This document shows positions 1 to 10,906 of a stretch of DNA of 64,000 nt, one piece after another. The notes under the pieces are model-generated. The model was not told the DNA's origin, ran no database searches, and was given only the letters and a program-made list of their open reading frames with translations. Origin of the DNA: Streptomyces collinus Tu 365 (GTDB taxonomy: Bacteria > Actinomycetota > Actinomycetes > Streptomycetales > Streptomycetaceae); NCBI RefSeq assembly GCF_000444875.1, contig NC_021985.1:5166170-5230169 (forward strand), written 5' to 3'. Both the position numbers and the translations under genes were made by a program. Positions within the stretch are counted from its first letter, which is position 1, and each line of letters begins with the position of its first letter.

Positions 1-1050
1 CAGCGCCGCCGTGACGAGCGCCAGGAACACCGATCCCGCCCCCGTCCGCCCGAGGAAGGCGCTGAGCGCGATGCCCAGGCCGAAGACCGCGAGCGCACAC
101 GCCAGGCCGGTCTGCAGACTGGTGCCCAGCGGGTGCGTGTCCCAGGTCAGGCCGGTGCCGAGCCCCCCGGCGAGCAGGGCCAGCAGGAAGACCCAGCCGC
201 CGATCCAGCGCGGTCCGCGCGGTGCCACCGGCGCGGTGCGCGTCGGCTGCACGGAGCCGTGGTGGGTCCAGGGCATGGTGACGCCGACGTCGACCGCCGA
301 GGCGGGGTCGTGGGCACGGGCCTCCGGCGGGCCCCACAGATAGCCGGTGCCGCCGACGTGCGTGCCGTCCTTGACGATCGGGTCCCGCCACCAGGACGGG
401 TAGGCGGTGGCGACCGGCGGCGCCTGGGCCTCCGGCGGGGCGTCGGCGGCGGCCTGGGCGGCGAGCGGGTCGGGGTCGGCCGCGTCGCGCCGCCGCGACC
501 AGTACCCGGCGCCGGCCAGCAGCAGGGAGAGCACCACCGCGAAGGTCAGCACCCCGCCGTTCTTCAGCATGGTCAGGAAGATCCCGCAGCCGACCAGGGC
601 GAACAGCACGGCGGCCAGCGCCTGGCCGTCCACCCGACCGGTCAGCAGCTTGCGGACCTCGTTCTCCTCCTCCTCGTCGAACGGAACGAGGAGCCAGGCG
701 AAGCCGTAGAAGATCAGGCCGATGCCGCCCGTCGCGGCCAGCACGGCCAGGGTGATGCGGAAGATCACCGGGTCCATGTCCGTCTGGCGCCCGAGTCCGG
801 CGCACACGCCCGCGATCGTCTTGTGCCCGCGGTCGCGCCGAAAGCGGTGGGGCGGTCCGTCGGCGCCCTGCTCCGGCCCCGTGCCCTCGGGCCCCTCCGC
901 CCCCTCGGTCCTTTCCCTGCCTCCGGTCCCCTCCGTCCGTCGTCCCCGTCCCGTCGCGGCGGGCTCGGCATCCGTCGGCCCGGTGCCCGGAGCCGGGCGC
1001 GGGCCGGTGCCGGGTCCCGGACCCGTCGCGGCGTGCTCGTGATCCGTCAT
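1..1050 (-). CDS. PspC-domain membrane protein (3' end outside window)
   Basis: The ATG at 1048-1050 opens a frame that runs leftwards off the window, so the C-terminus is missing. The product starts with about 70 Gly/Pro/Glu-rich residues, then has a PspC domain (the HRFRRDRGHKTIAGVCAGLG stretch followed by a hydrophobic segment ending LLVPFDEEEEN), then further hydrophobic helices. PspC domains occur in phage-shock-type envelope stress proteins. The gene is divergent from the PspC-histidine kinase at 1270, and the pair is probably one signalling unit in which this protein senses or modulates membrane state. The family call is firm; the function is inferred from the family and the neighbour. 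Confidence 0.85.
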   Translation of the reverse strand, partial: MTDHEHAATGPGPGTGPRPAPGTGPTDAEPAATGRGRRTEGTGGRERTEGAEGPEGTGPEQGADGPPHRFRRDRGHKTIAGVCAGLGRQTDMDPVIFRITLAVLAATGGIGLIFYGFAWLLVPFDEEEENEVRKLLTGRVDGQALAAVLFALVGCGIFLTMLKNGGVLTFAVVLSLLLAGAGYWSRRRDAADPDPLAAQAAADAPPEAQAPPVATAYPSWWRDPIVKDGTHVGGTGYLWGPPEARAHDPASAVDVGVTMPWTHHGSVQPTRTAPVAPRGPRWIGGWVFLLALLAGGLGTGLTWDTHPLGTSLQTGLACALAVFGLGIALSAFLGRTGAGSVFLALVTAAL

Positions 1051-1269
1051 GCGTCCATGGTGACGGGCCGTCCGCCGCGGCGGGAGCCGGGATGACCCTG
1101 GGCGAACCCTGAGATCCGCCCCGAGACGGCACGGGGAGGTGTTCGGGGCGCGGCTCAGGGCCGTCGGGTGCCGGTCGCGGGCCGATTCCGGTGCCTCGCC
1201 CGAAGATCAGGGGCCTCTAGGGGGCCGACCCTGATGCTCCGTACACCTGCGCGTGTGACCATCGTTGGC
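1051..1269. promoter_or_regulatory. Divergent promoter region with repeated ACCCTGA boxes
   Basis: This is the intergenic region between the divergent PspC genes. ACCCTG occurs at 1095 and again at 1106, a direct repeat with an 11-bp period. ATCAGGG (1206-1212) and CCCTGAT (1229-1235) form an inverted repeat with a 16-bp spacer. Boxes one helical turn apart are typical of response-regulator dimers, so the LuxR-type regulator encoded just downstream is the obvious candidate for binding. The sequence pattern is seen; the binding is inferred. Confidence 0.4.
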
Positions 1270-2562
1270 ATGCCGGAAGCCGCAAGCCTGCCCCTCGACG
1301 ACCCGCGGCCCCCGCGCAAGCTCTACCGCAGCAGCGACGGCCGCTGGCTCGGCGGAGTGGCGCGGGGACTCGCGGGCCATCTCGGGCTGCCCGTGGTCTG
1401 GGTCCGGCTCGCCTTCGTCGGCCTGTTCATGGCCGACGGGCTCGGAGCGCTGCTGTACGCCGCGTTCTGGTTCTTCGTGCCGCTCGGCGTCGGCGGCGTC
1501 GGCGACCAGCGGCCGCAGTCCCTGGTCGGCACCGAGACCTCGCCGGACGGCCGCCGCAGACTGGTCGCCCGCAAGCCCGACAAGGGCCAGATCGTCGCGC
1601 TGCTCCTCATGGTCATCGTGTCCATGGTGTTCGTGGGCAGCGTCAACCTGACCGGCGGCGCCAAGGCGTACCTGCTGCCCGCCGTCCTCGTCGCGGCGGG
1701 TGTCGCCCTCGTCTGGCGCCAGGCGGACAACGCCCGCCGGGCCCGCTGGGTCGAGGTGGGCAGCCGGCGGCGCACCCTCACCCTGCTACGCGCGGGCGTC
1801 GGCGTCCTGCTGGTCACCGCCGGTGTCTCGGCCATCTTCGTCATGCAGGGCTCGGCCGCCCACCTCGGCGCGGTCCTCCAGGCCGCGCTCGCCGTCCTGG
1901 TCGGCATCACGCTGCTCGCCGGTCCCTACCTCGTCCGCATGACCCAGGACCTGTCCGAGGAACGCCTCATGCGCATCCGCGCCCAGGAGCGTGCCGAGGT
2001 CGCCGCCCACGTCCACGACTCCGTGCTGCACACCCTCACCCTGATCCAGCGCAACGCCGACAACGCGGGCGAGGTGCGCCGCCTGGCCCGTGCCCAGGAA
2101 CGGGACCTGCGCACCTGGCTGTACAAGCCGGAGGGCACCGGCAAGGACGAGGCCGACGAGCCGGACACGGTCGCCGAGGCGGTGCGGCGCAACGCGGCCG
2201 AGGTCGAGGACAAGCACGGCGTGCCCATCGAGGTGGTCGTGGTCGGCGACTGCCCGCTCGACGAGAGGACCGCCGCACAGATGCAGGCCGCGCGCGAGGC
2301 GATGGTGAACGCCGCCAAGTACGGTGGCGAGGGCGGCGCCGTGCAGGTCTACGCCGAGGTCGAGGGGAAGACGGTCTTCGTGTCCGTCCGCGACCGCGGC
2401 CCGGGCTTCGATCTCGACTCGATACCCGCCGACCGCATGGGCGTCAGAGAATCGATCATCGGCCGTATGGAACGCAACGGCGGCACGGCCCGGCTGCGGG
2501 CGGTGCCGGACGGCGGCACGGAGGTCGAGCTGGAGATGGAGAGGGCGGAGAGGACGTCATGA
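1270..2562 (+). CDS. PspC-domain sensor histidine kinase (NarL/DesK-type)
   Basis: A two-component sensor kinase of 430 aa from the ATG at 1270. An N-terminal PspC domain (about residues 15-75, with RKLYRSSDGRWLGGVARGLAG) is followed by four hydrophobic helices and a HisKA_3-type phosphoacceptor, AAHVHDSVLHTL, in which His249 is the likely phosphorylation site. The C-terminal HATPase domain shows an N box (AREAMVNAAKYGG) and a DRGPGFD box. In-frame starts upstream (1168, 1234) lack a better ribosome site and lack similarity to the family start, so 1270 is preferred although it has no clear Shine-Dalgarno. The stop overlaps the regulator start by 4 bp, so the two genes are co-translated. Confidence 0.88.
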   Translation: MPEAASLPLDDPRPPRKLYRSSDGRWLGGVARGLAGHLGLPVVWVRLAFVGLFMADGLGALLYAAFWFFVPLGVGGVGDQRPQSLVGTETSPDGRRRLVARKPDKGQIVALLLMVIVSMVFVGSVNLTGGAKAYLLPAVLVAAGVALVWRQADNARRARWVEVGSRRRTLTLLRAGVGVLLVTAGVSAIFVMQGSAAHLGAVLQAALAVLVGITLLAGPYLVRMTQDLSEERLMRIRAQERAEVAAHVHDSVLHTLTLIQRNADNAGEVRRLARAQERDLRTWLYKPEGTGKDEADEPDTVAEAVRRNAAEVEDKHGVPIEVVVVGDCPLDERTAAQMQAAREAMVNAAKYGGEGGAVQVYAEVEGKTVFVSVRDRGPGFDLDSIPADRMGVRESIIGRMERNGGTARLRAVPDGGTEVELEMERAERTS

Positions 2563-3287
2563 GCGACGCGACCGAGGCGAACGGTACGACGGGGGCGGCG
2601 GAGCGGGCCGGGGCCGGCGCGGGGGAGCGGCACGTGCGCGTGGTGCTCGTGGACGACCACCGGATGTTCCGCACCGGCGTCCAGGCCGAGATCGGGCAGA
2701 CCGCCCAGACCGGTGTGGAGGTCGTCGGCGAGGCCGCGGACGTCGACCAGGCGGTCACGGTCATCACGGCGACCCGGCCCGAGGTGGTCCTCCTCGACGT
2801 CCACCTGCCGGGCGGCGGCGGGGTCGAAGTGCTGCGCCGGTGCGCGGCGTTGCTGTCGGCCGCCGAGGCGCCCGTCCGCTTCCTCGCGCTGTCCGTGTCG
2901 GACGCCGCCGAGGACGTGATCGGGGTGATCCGCGGCGGCGCCCGCGGCTATGTCACCAAGACCATCACGGGCACCGACCTGATCGACTCCATCTTCCGGG
3001 TGCAGGAGGGCGACGCGGTCTTCTCGCCGCGCCTGGCCGGGTTCGTCCTGGACGCCTTCGCCTCCACGGACGCCCCGCCGGTCGACGAGGACCTGGACCG
3101 CCTCACCCAGCGCGAACGGGAGGTGCTGCGCCTGATCGCCCGCGGCTACGCGTACAAGGAGATCGCCAAGCAGCTGTTCATCTCGGTGAAGACGGTCGAG
3201 TCCCACGTCTCCGCGGTCCTGCGCAAGCTCCAGCTGTCCAACCGGCACGAGCTGACCCGCTGGGCCACCGCCCGCCGCCTGGTCTGA
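2559..3287 (+). CDS. LuxR/NarL-family response regulator
   Basis: The cognate regulator of the PspC kinase; its start overlaps the kinase stop as ATGA. After about 25 low-complexity residues comes a receiver domain (VRVVLVDDHRMFR, then VVLLDVHLPG with Asp80 as the phosphoacceptor, and a VTK switch-lysine region), then a C-terminal LuxR helix-turn-helix (LTQREREVLRLIARGYAYKEIA, then TVESHVSAVLRKL). It most likely controls the divergent PspC gene and its own operon through the repeated boxes at 1095-1235. The inducing signal is not visible in the sequence; envelope stress is inferred from PspC. Confidence 0.93.
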   Translation: MSDATEANGTTGAAERAGAGAGERHVRVVLVDDHRMFRTGVQAEIGQTAQTGVEVVGEAADVDQAVTVITATRPEVVLLDVHLPGGGGVEVLRRCAALLSAAEAPVRFLALSVSDAAEDVIGVIRGGARGYVTKTITGTDLIDSIFRVQEGDAVFSPRLAGFVLDAFASTDAPPVDEDLDRLTQREREVLRLIARGYAYKEIAKQLFISVKTVESHVSAVLRKLQLSNRHELTRWATARRLV

Positions 3288-3315
3288 ACCCCCGGACCGG
3301 TCGGCCCGGCCGGCC

Positions 3316-4383
3316 TCACGCCACCCGGGTCGCCCCGGCGAACGGCATCTGGTCGATGGGGGCCAGACGGACCGGCGCCGAGGGGTTCGGGGCGTGGATC
3401 ATCTGCCCGTTGCCGACGTAGATGCCGACGTGGCTGATGCCGGAGTAGAAGAACACCAGGTCGCCCGGCCGCAGTTCGGACCGGGAGACGCGCCGGCCGG
3501 CGTTGATCTGGGCGTAGGTGGTGCGGGGGAGCGAGACCCCGGCCGAGCGGTAGGCGGCCAGGGCGAGACCGGAGCAGTCGAAGGCGTCCGGGCCGGTCGC
3601 GCCCCACACGTACGGGCTGCCGAGCTTCTGGTAGGCGTAGGCGACGGCCGCCGCGGCGCGGGAGTCCGGGGCGGAGGGGGCCGATCCCGGTTCGTCCAGC
3701 GGCGGCCGGGTGTCCGGGGCGGACCGGGTGGCGTGCCCCGGCGCACCGTCGTCCCCGGTGACCCGCGCCCGCTCCCGCGGAGTGAGCCGTGCCAGCAGCC
3801 GGCGCGCCTGCGCCAGCTTGCCCGTGATGGTCCGCTTCTGCCGCCGCAGTTCCGCCTGCCGCGACCGTAGGTCCGTCAGCTCGGCGCGGGCGGCTCCGTG
3901 CAACTGCTCGATCTCCCGCAGCTGCTCGCGAACCCGGGCCACCGCACCGGCCCGCCGCTCGCCGGCCCGCTCGGCGAACGCGGCGCCGTCCAGGTACCGG
4001 TCGGGGTCGCTGGACAGGGCGAGCTGCCAGGAGGGGTCGATGCCGCCCTCGCGGTACTGCGCGGCGGCGAAGGTCCCCAGCGCGTCGCGGGCGGAGTTGA
4101 GCTTCTGCTGCTTGCGCGCGGTCTCGTCCCGCAGCGCGTTCAGCCGCCGCTGGGCCGCCCCGGCCTTCTCCCTGGCCCCGTCGTAGGTCTCGGTGGCGGT
4201 CCCCGCCTGCTGGTACAGCTTGTCCACCTTGGCCTTCACCTGCGCCACGGTCGGCTCCGGGGCCGCGCTGCCGGTGCCGTCGAAGACCGTGGCGGTGGCC
4301 GCGCCCGCGAGGGCGAGGGTGACGGCCGTACGGGCGGTGCTGCCGCCGAGCGAGCGCTGTCGGGGCTTGCGGTGCGCTGCCAC
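3316..4383 (-). CDS. NlpC/P60 family cell-wall endopeptidase
   Basis: A secreted peptidoglycan endopeptidase of 355 aa, probably a gamma-D-Glu/diaminopimelate hydrolase. I chose the GTG at 4383 because the product then begins VAAHRKPRQR, matching the start of the paralogue at 6289; an in-frame GTG at 4452 is less likely. A basic N-terminus and hydrophobic signal are followed by a long coiled coil (about residues 45-200), a linker and the NlpC/P60 domain, with catalytic Cys270 in DCSG, His318 in SHVGIY and a final polar residue in MIHAP. The coiled-coil plus NlpC layout is that of RipA-like hydrolases, which usually need activation. Unlike its paralogue, it has no c-di-AMP riboswitch. Confidence 0.9.
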   Translation of the reverse strand: MAAHRKPRQRSLGGSTARTAVTLALAGAATATVFDGTGSAAPEPTVAQVKAKVDKLYQQAGTATETYDGAREKAGAAQRRLNALRDETARKQQKLNSARDALGTFAAAQYREGGIDPSWQLALSSDPDRYLDGAAFAERAGERRAGAVARVREQLREIEQLHGAARAELTDLRSRQAELRRQKRTITGKLAQARRLLARLTPRERARVTGDDGAPGHATRSAPDTRPPLDEPGSAPSAPDSRAAAAVAYAYQKLGSPYVWGATGPDAFDCSGLALAAYRSAGVSLPRTTYAQINAGRRVSRSELRPGDLVFFYSGISHVGIYVGNGQMIHAPNPSAPVRLAPIDQMPFAGATRVA

Positions 4384-4799
4384 CTGGACCGTCACGACCT
4401 TTCGTGGGACTGCTGCGTCTGGGCGATCGAGGCGACCGGCGATGGTCCGCACAGGGGGAGCGGGCCACCGCCGGGCCTTTCTCGGCGCGGTGACCGGCGG
4501 CCGCCCCTGGCCCGGGCGGCGGTGGGGTGCCGGTCACCTGGGGGAGGACGCTAGGCCCGCCTGTGACGGGTTGGTAACGCGGAGTGCGGAACTGGCGTCG
4601 GTGGATCGAAACGTGACCGTAAGTGACCGCAATTCCGGGCCAGAGTCGACGCCTTCACGCAGCGTGGTGATCGATGCGCGGATTGCGGGACATCAGGGAG
4701 CGCTGTGGTGCTATGGGGCGCATATATGCAAGATCCGTCCGTGGGCACGCACGGGCCCGGTGACGGCGGGTCCAGGGCCCCTCATTAGGCTCCGGGCTC
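4384..4799. promoter_or_regulatory. Divergent intergenic region, candidate promoters
   Basis: A region of 416 bp without a gene. On the minus strand TTACCA (4572-4577) and TAGCGT (4548-4553) lie 18 bp apart and could drive the NlpC/P60 gene. On the plus strand TAGGCT (4786-4791) ends 8 bp before the ATG at 4800, so that gene is probably transcribed leaderless. No riboswitch is recognisable here, in contrast to the leader of the paralogue at 6300-6440. Confidence 0.4.
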
Positions 4800-5153
4800 A
4801 TGGACGTACTCATCCATCTCCTCGTCGGCCTGCACATCATCGGCATCGCCGCGCTGCTCGGCGGTTTCCTCACCCAGATGAAGGCGATGGGCCGCGGCAC
4901 GGCCCGCTTCGTCCCCGGGATGCTGCACGGCGCCTTCACCATGCTGGTCACCGGTGTGGCCCTGGTCGGGCTCAACGAGGCCGACGGCCACCACGTCAAC
5001 ACCGTCAAGATCGGCGTGAAGCTGGCCCTGCTGATCGTCATCCTCAGTCTGGTCTACGTGCAGCGCGACGAGGAGAAGGTGGACAAGCGCGTCTTCGGCC
5101 TGGTCGGCCTGCTGACCACGGCGAACATCTTCATCGCCGTGCTGTGGACGTGA
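4800..5153 (+). CDS. Small four-helix integral membrane protein
   Basis: A protein of 117 aa that is almost wholly hydrophobic, with four predicted membrane helices (around residues 4-24, 38-58, 68-86 and 95-115) and short charged loops; one of them is rich in His, Asn and Asp (NEADGHHVN). There is no signal peptide and no enzymatic motif. The start codon follows a TAGGCT -10-like box by 8 bp and has no Shine-Dalgarno, which suggests leaderless translation. The gene stands alone between the two NlpC/P60 genes. I do not recognise a characterised family; the length and topology resemble conserved actinobacterial hypothetical membrane proteins. Confidence 0.8.
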   Translation: MDVLIHLLVGLHIIGIAALLGGFLTQMKAMGRGTARFVPGMLHGAFTMLVTGVALVGLNEADGHHVNTVKIGVKLALLIVILSLVYVQRDEEKVDKRVFGLVGLLTTANIFIAVLWT

Positions 5154-5299
5154 GGCGTCCCCGCCGAGCCGGGGGCGCGGCGCTCAGCGCCGGGCCCTGA
5201 TCCCGGCCACCGCCACTCACACCAGTCGTCGTTCCACAGGTAAAAAAGAGGACGTCCGTGCGTCCGCGCGTCCGGGGTGTCCGGACGCGCGGCGGCGCG

Positions 5300-6289
5300 T
5301 CAGGCGGGGCGGACCACGCTGTGGACGACCGAGTCGCCGACGTGGCGGACGGACTCCTCGCGGACGTACGCGCCGGGCCCCGGCGCGTGGATCATCGTCC
5401 CGTCCCCCGTGCACAGACCCACATGGCTCAGGTCGTCGCGGAAGAAGACCAGGTCACCGGGGCGCGCGTCGGCGAGCGGGACCGTCGTGCCCACGGCGGC
5501 CTGGGCACGGGCGGTGCGCGGCAGGGTGACGCCGGCGGCCTTCCAGGCGGCCCGGGTGAGACCGGCGCAGTCGTAGGAGCCGGGCCCGCTGGCCCCGTTC
5601 ACGTACGGCTTGCCGATCTGGCCGCGGGCGAAGGTGATCGCCAGATCGGCCCGGGTCGCCCGCACGCCGGGCGGACTCGGGACCGCGTCCGGAGCCGCCG
5701 GGGCCGGGTCCTGCGGAGCGGTCAGCCGGGACATCAGCTCACGGGAGGCGGCGAGCTTGCGCTGGACGGCGGCCTTGGCGGTCTTCGGGTCGTACGCCGA
5801 CACGGCGGCCGTGGCGGCCTCATGCCGCTGGACGCCGGCTCGGGCGTGCTCGGGGGCGTGCGCCGGGGCGTCCGGGGCCTCGGCGCCCGTGTCGGTGCTC
5901 CTCGCGGTCTCCCGCCGCTTCTTCACCGTCGACGCCAGCCGGTCCATCAGCCGGGTCTGGTCGAAGTAGTCCGGCGGGCGCCGGTCGTGCTCCGGCTCCT
6001 GCGGACCGTCGCCGAACGCCACCTTCCCGCGCAGGGAGTCGAGGCGGCCCCGCTGCCGTGCGGTCCGTTCCGGGGTGTCCACGGACGGTTCGGCCGGGGA
6101 CTCGGCCCGCCGGTAGAACTCGTCGATCTTCTTCTCGATCTCCTCCACGCTCGGCCCGCCGTCGTCGGCGGGGGCCGCCTCGGCCGTCTGGGACAGGACG
6201 GCCACGGAGGTGAGCGCTGCGGTGGCGAGAGCGGGGGTGCGCAGACCCGGTCCACTTCCGCCGGGTCGCGGCTTGCGGTGCGACGCCAA
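5300..6289 (-). CDS. NlpC/P60 family cell-wall endopeptidase under c-di-AMP riboswitch
   Basis: A secreted peptidoglycan endopeptidase of 329 aa, paralogue of the gene at 3316-4383. The start is a TTG at 6289, supported by GGAAGGAG nine bases upstream and by the conserved MASHRKPR beginning. A signal peptide ends near AEAAPADDG; a helical Arg/Glu-rich region follows, and the C-terminal NlpC/P60 domain has catalytic Cys241 (DCAG, where the paralogue has DCSG), His289 (SHVGL) and MIHAP. The ribosome site lies directly after a ydaO-type c-di-AMP aptamer, so expression is expected to fall when c-di-AMP is high, linking wall turnover to osmotic state as reported for actinobacterial wall hydrolases. 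Confidence 0.91.
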   Translation of the reverse strand: MASHRKPRPGGSGPGLRTPALATAALTSVAVLSQTAEAAPADDGGPSVEEIEKKIDEFYRRAESPAEPSVDTPERTARQRGRLDSLRGKVAFGDGPQEPEHDRRPPDYFDQTRLMDRLASTVKKRRETARSTDTGAEAPDAPAHAPEHARAGVQRHEAATAAVSAYDPKTAKAAVQRKLAASRELMSRLTAPQDPAPAAPDAVPSPPGVRATRADLAITFARGQIGKPYVNGASGPGSYDCAGLTRAAWKAAGVTLPRTARAQAAVGTTVPLADARPGDLVFFRDDLSHVGLCTGDGTMIHAPGPGAYVREESVRHVGDSVVHSVVRPA

Positions 6290-6299
6290 GGGTGGCGAC

Positions 6300-6440
6300 T
6301 CCTTCCAACGTGCCGCCTACCGGGTTAGCTGTCGGGTTCGGGCGGGTGGTTCGGAAGGGTTGCCCTACGGTGTCGTCCCGGTCGGGAGTCGGCCGATTCA
6401 CCCCAGGATCGGTGGGTCCCCGGCTCCGGCCGCGCGAAGG
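6300..6440 (-). ncRNA. ydaO-yuaA (c-di-AMP) riboswitch
   Basis: On the minus strand the leader contains the hallmark blocks of the ydaO class in order: CCGGGGACC, GGGGTGAATC (6395-6404), TAGGGCAACCC followed by CCGAACC, then CGAACCCGACAGCTAACC and GGTAGGCGG (6312-6340). The Shine-Dalgarno of the downstream NlpC/P60 gene lies just past the last block, so ligand binding can act on a terminator or on the ribosome site. In Streptomyces this riboswitch class is known upstream of cell-wall hydrolase genes. Boundaries are approximate. Confidence 0.9.
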
Positions 6441-6718
6441 CGTACCGGACTCGGCGGAGGCCGCGACGCCCGGCGACGTTCGCCGGAAGGGGTGCGTGCG
6501 GCCTGACGGCAACTTAGCCAACTCGTGTGACTCCTGTGAAGGTTGGTGTGCCTTATGTCCGATACATTTCCGTGACCTGGCGCCGGTTTCACACCGGTGT
6601 GACAGGGCGCTCTCGCAGCGTGAGGGCCATGTCGGCGTCCTCGGCGCGACGGCCGGGCGCGGTGCGCCGTGTCCGGTTGCGGCCCCCGCGCGGGCCGGGT
6701 TTCCGGGGCGGGATCCGG
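6441..6718. other. Divergent intergenic region upstream of the riboswitch
   Basis: This stretch lies between the c-di-AMP aptamer (minus) and the pcrA promoter (plus). It should hold the minus-strand promoter for the riboswitch transcript; the AT-richer segment around 6510-6570 (TTAGCCAACT, then TGTGACTCCTGTGAAGG) is the likeliest place. I see no gene in it. Confidence 0.35.
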
Positions 6719-6741
6719 TTGTCGGTGCGGCGCCCTAAACT
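6719..6741 (+). promoter_or_regulatory. RecA-NDp / PafBC-type DNA-damage promoter of pcrA
   Basis: TTGTCGGTG at 6719-6727, eight bases, then TAAACT at 6736-6741. This matches the actinobacterial RecA-independent damage promoter consensus TTGTCRGTG-N8-TAnnnT at every defined position. The pcrA ATG at 6751 lies nine bases after the -10 box, so the mRNA has almost no leader. Helicases of this family are known members of the PafBC regulon in mycobacteria. Confidence 0.8.
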
Positions 6742-6750
6742 CGTAGAGCG

Positions 6751-9231
<2,481 letters not shown>

Positions 9232-9237
9232 ACACCT

Positions 9238-9264
9238 CGAGCCCCGCCGGACCGGCGGGGCTCG
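9238..9264. terminator. Bidirectional terminator between pcrA and the M23 gene
   Basis: A GC-rich perfect inverted repeat, CGAGCCCCGCCGG (9238-9250) and CCGGCGGGGCTCG (9252-9264), directly after the pcrA stop and before the convergent M23 stop. There is no clear U-tract, which is usual for Streptomyces terminators. Confidence 0.7.
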
Positions 9265-9319
9265 AAGGTCAGGTCGATTCAGGCCGGACCACGTCGGATC
9301 GGCCCGGATCAGGTTCGGA

Positions 9320-10858
9320 TCAGGTCGGGTCGAGACCGTGGCTGCGCAGCCACGGCAGGGGGTCTATGGCCGCCCCGCCCGCGGGCCGGACCTCGAAGTG
9401 CAGGTGCGGGCCGGTGGAGTTGCCCGAGTTGCCCGAGAAGGCGATCGGCTGGCCGGCCTTGACGCTCGTGCCGGAGGCGACGCGGTAGCTGGAGAGGTGG
9501 CAGTACCAGGTCTCCGTGCCGTCCTTCGCCGTCACGATCATCATGTTGCCGTAGGCGCTGTTCCACTTCGTGGAGACGACGCCGTCGACGGCGGACATGA
9601 CGGTGGTGCCGTACGAGACCGGGAAGTCGATGCCCGTGTGCACGGACATCCAGTTCACACCGGCCTGGCCGAAGTAGGCGCTGAGCCCGCGCTGCGCGAC
9701 CGGCAGCGCGAACTTGGGGCGCAGCCGCTCCTTGAGCGCGGCCTGGGCGGCCGCCTTCTTCTGCTGGAGTTCCTGCTGCGCCTTAAGGTCGATGCGGTCC
9801 TGCGTACGGCTGGCCCGGTCGGCGAAGTCGTCGGCCCCGGCGGAGAGCGTGCGGAGCTGGGCGTCCAGCTTGCTGTTGGCGACGGACGGTTTCACCGCGT
9901 GCGCGTCCAGGGCGGTGGTGGTGGTGTTGCTGCCGCCGTCGCCCGTCAGACCGCCGACGGAGGCGGCCGCGATCCCGGCCACCCCCATCACACAGGCCGA
10001 GGGCACGGCGATGGTCAGCAGCGCGGAGCGCTTGGGGGGCGTACGGCGCCGGGAGCGCGCGGCGCCGCGCGAGCCCGCGCGGGACGCCGGGGCCGGAGTC
10101 GTCTCCTCCTGGTCGTCGAGCAGGTCGGACACGGCGGGCAGTTCGCCCGTGGAGCCCGGCTCGTCGTCCTCGGTGGCCGTGTCGTCCGGTGTGCCGAGGT
10201 GGCCGGCTTCGCCGTAGGCGGTGTCCTCGTAGGACGCATGCTCGAAGGCGGTGGTCGCCTGCGCTTCGCCGACCTGCTCGAACGTGGCCGTGGCCTGCTG
10301 GTCGAACGGTTCGGCAAGCTGCTCGTGCGCCGCGGCCGTGCCGTCGGAGTTCCACTGCGTGGCGTCGTAGGCACCCGTGTCGAACGCCTGGGCGTTCCAG
10401 TCCCACTGCTGGGTGGGCTCGGCGACGGCGGACCGGCCGTCGTGGCCCGGCTGTCCGGCCTGCGCCCAGGCGCCGGCGTCCCACTGGCCGCTGACGTCGT
10501 GCCCGGTGGCCTGTGCGGGAACCGTCCAGGCGGTGCTGTCGTAGGTGCCGGAGTCGTAGGCCGTGTGGTGCTGGGCCGGGTACGAGTCGTAGCCCGGGGT
10601 GTGGCCGGTGCCGGTGCCCCACTGGGTGGCGGCGTAGGTGTGCTGGTCGCCGTCCGGGAGGCTGCCGAAGAGCGGGTCGCCCGCGAAGGTTCCGGTGCCG
10701 GTGGAACCGGCCGTGAAACCGGTGGCGTCGTGTCCGCCGTACGTGGTGAAGTCGCCGTAGTGGGCTTCCTGGGTCCCGTACGGCGCGTAGTGCGTGGCGG
10801 AGGCGTCGGAAGCCGGGGCCGGGGTGGTCGTACTCCCCGACGGGTGACGGTCGTTCAC
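9320..10858 (-). CDS. M23 family metallopeptidase, membrane-anchored
   Basis: A peptidoglycan endopeptidase of the LytM/M23 type, 512 aa from a GTG at 10858 (product VNDRHPSG). The first 230 residues are low complexity (Tyr, Thr, Gln, Asp and Gly rich) and would lie in the cytoplasm. A basic patch (RRRTPPKRSA) and one membrane helix (LLTIAVPSACVMGVAGIAAA) follow, then an extracellular coiled coil and the zinc-peptidase domain with His407 and Asp411 (HTGID) and HLH at 485-487, so all metal ligands are present. A sigma70-like promoter, TTGTCG-18-TACAGT, lies at 10936-10907. The long cytoplasmic tail is unusual for a wall hydrolase and may tether it to intracellular partners. Confidence 0.9.
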   Translation of the reverse strand: MNDRHPSGSTTTPAPASDASATHYAPYGTQEAHYGDFTTYGGHDATGFTAGSTGTGTFAGDPLFGSLPDGDQHTYAATQWGTGTGHTPGYDSYPAQHHTAYDSGTYDSTAWTVPAQATGHDVSGQWDAGAWAQAGQPGHDGRSAVAEPTQQWDWNAQAFDTGAYDATQWNSDGTAAAHEQLAEPFDQQATATFEQVGEAQATTAFEHASYEDTAYGEAGHLGTPDDTATEDDEPGSTGELPAVSDLLDDQEETTPAPASRAGSRGAARSRRRTPPKRSALLTIAVPSACVMGVAGIAAASVGGLTGDGGSNTTTTALDAHAVKPSVANSKLDAQLRTLSAGADDFADRASRTQDRIDLKAQQELQQKKAAAQAALKERLRPKFALPVAQRGLSAYFGQAGVNWMSVHTGIDFPVSYGTTVMSAVDGVVSTKWNSAYGNMMIVTAKDGTETWYCHLSSYRVASGTSVKAGQPIAFSGNSGNSTGPHLHFEVRPAGGAAIDPLPWLRSHGLDPT

Positions 10859-10906
10859 CAACTTCTCTTTCGCCTCGACAACAGGGGCTGCCAGAGCAGT
10901 GCGGCG

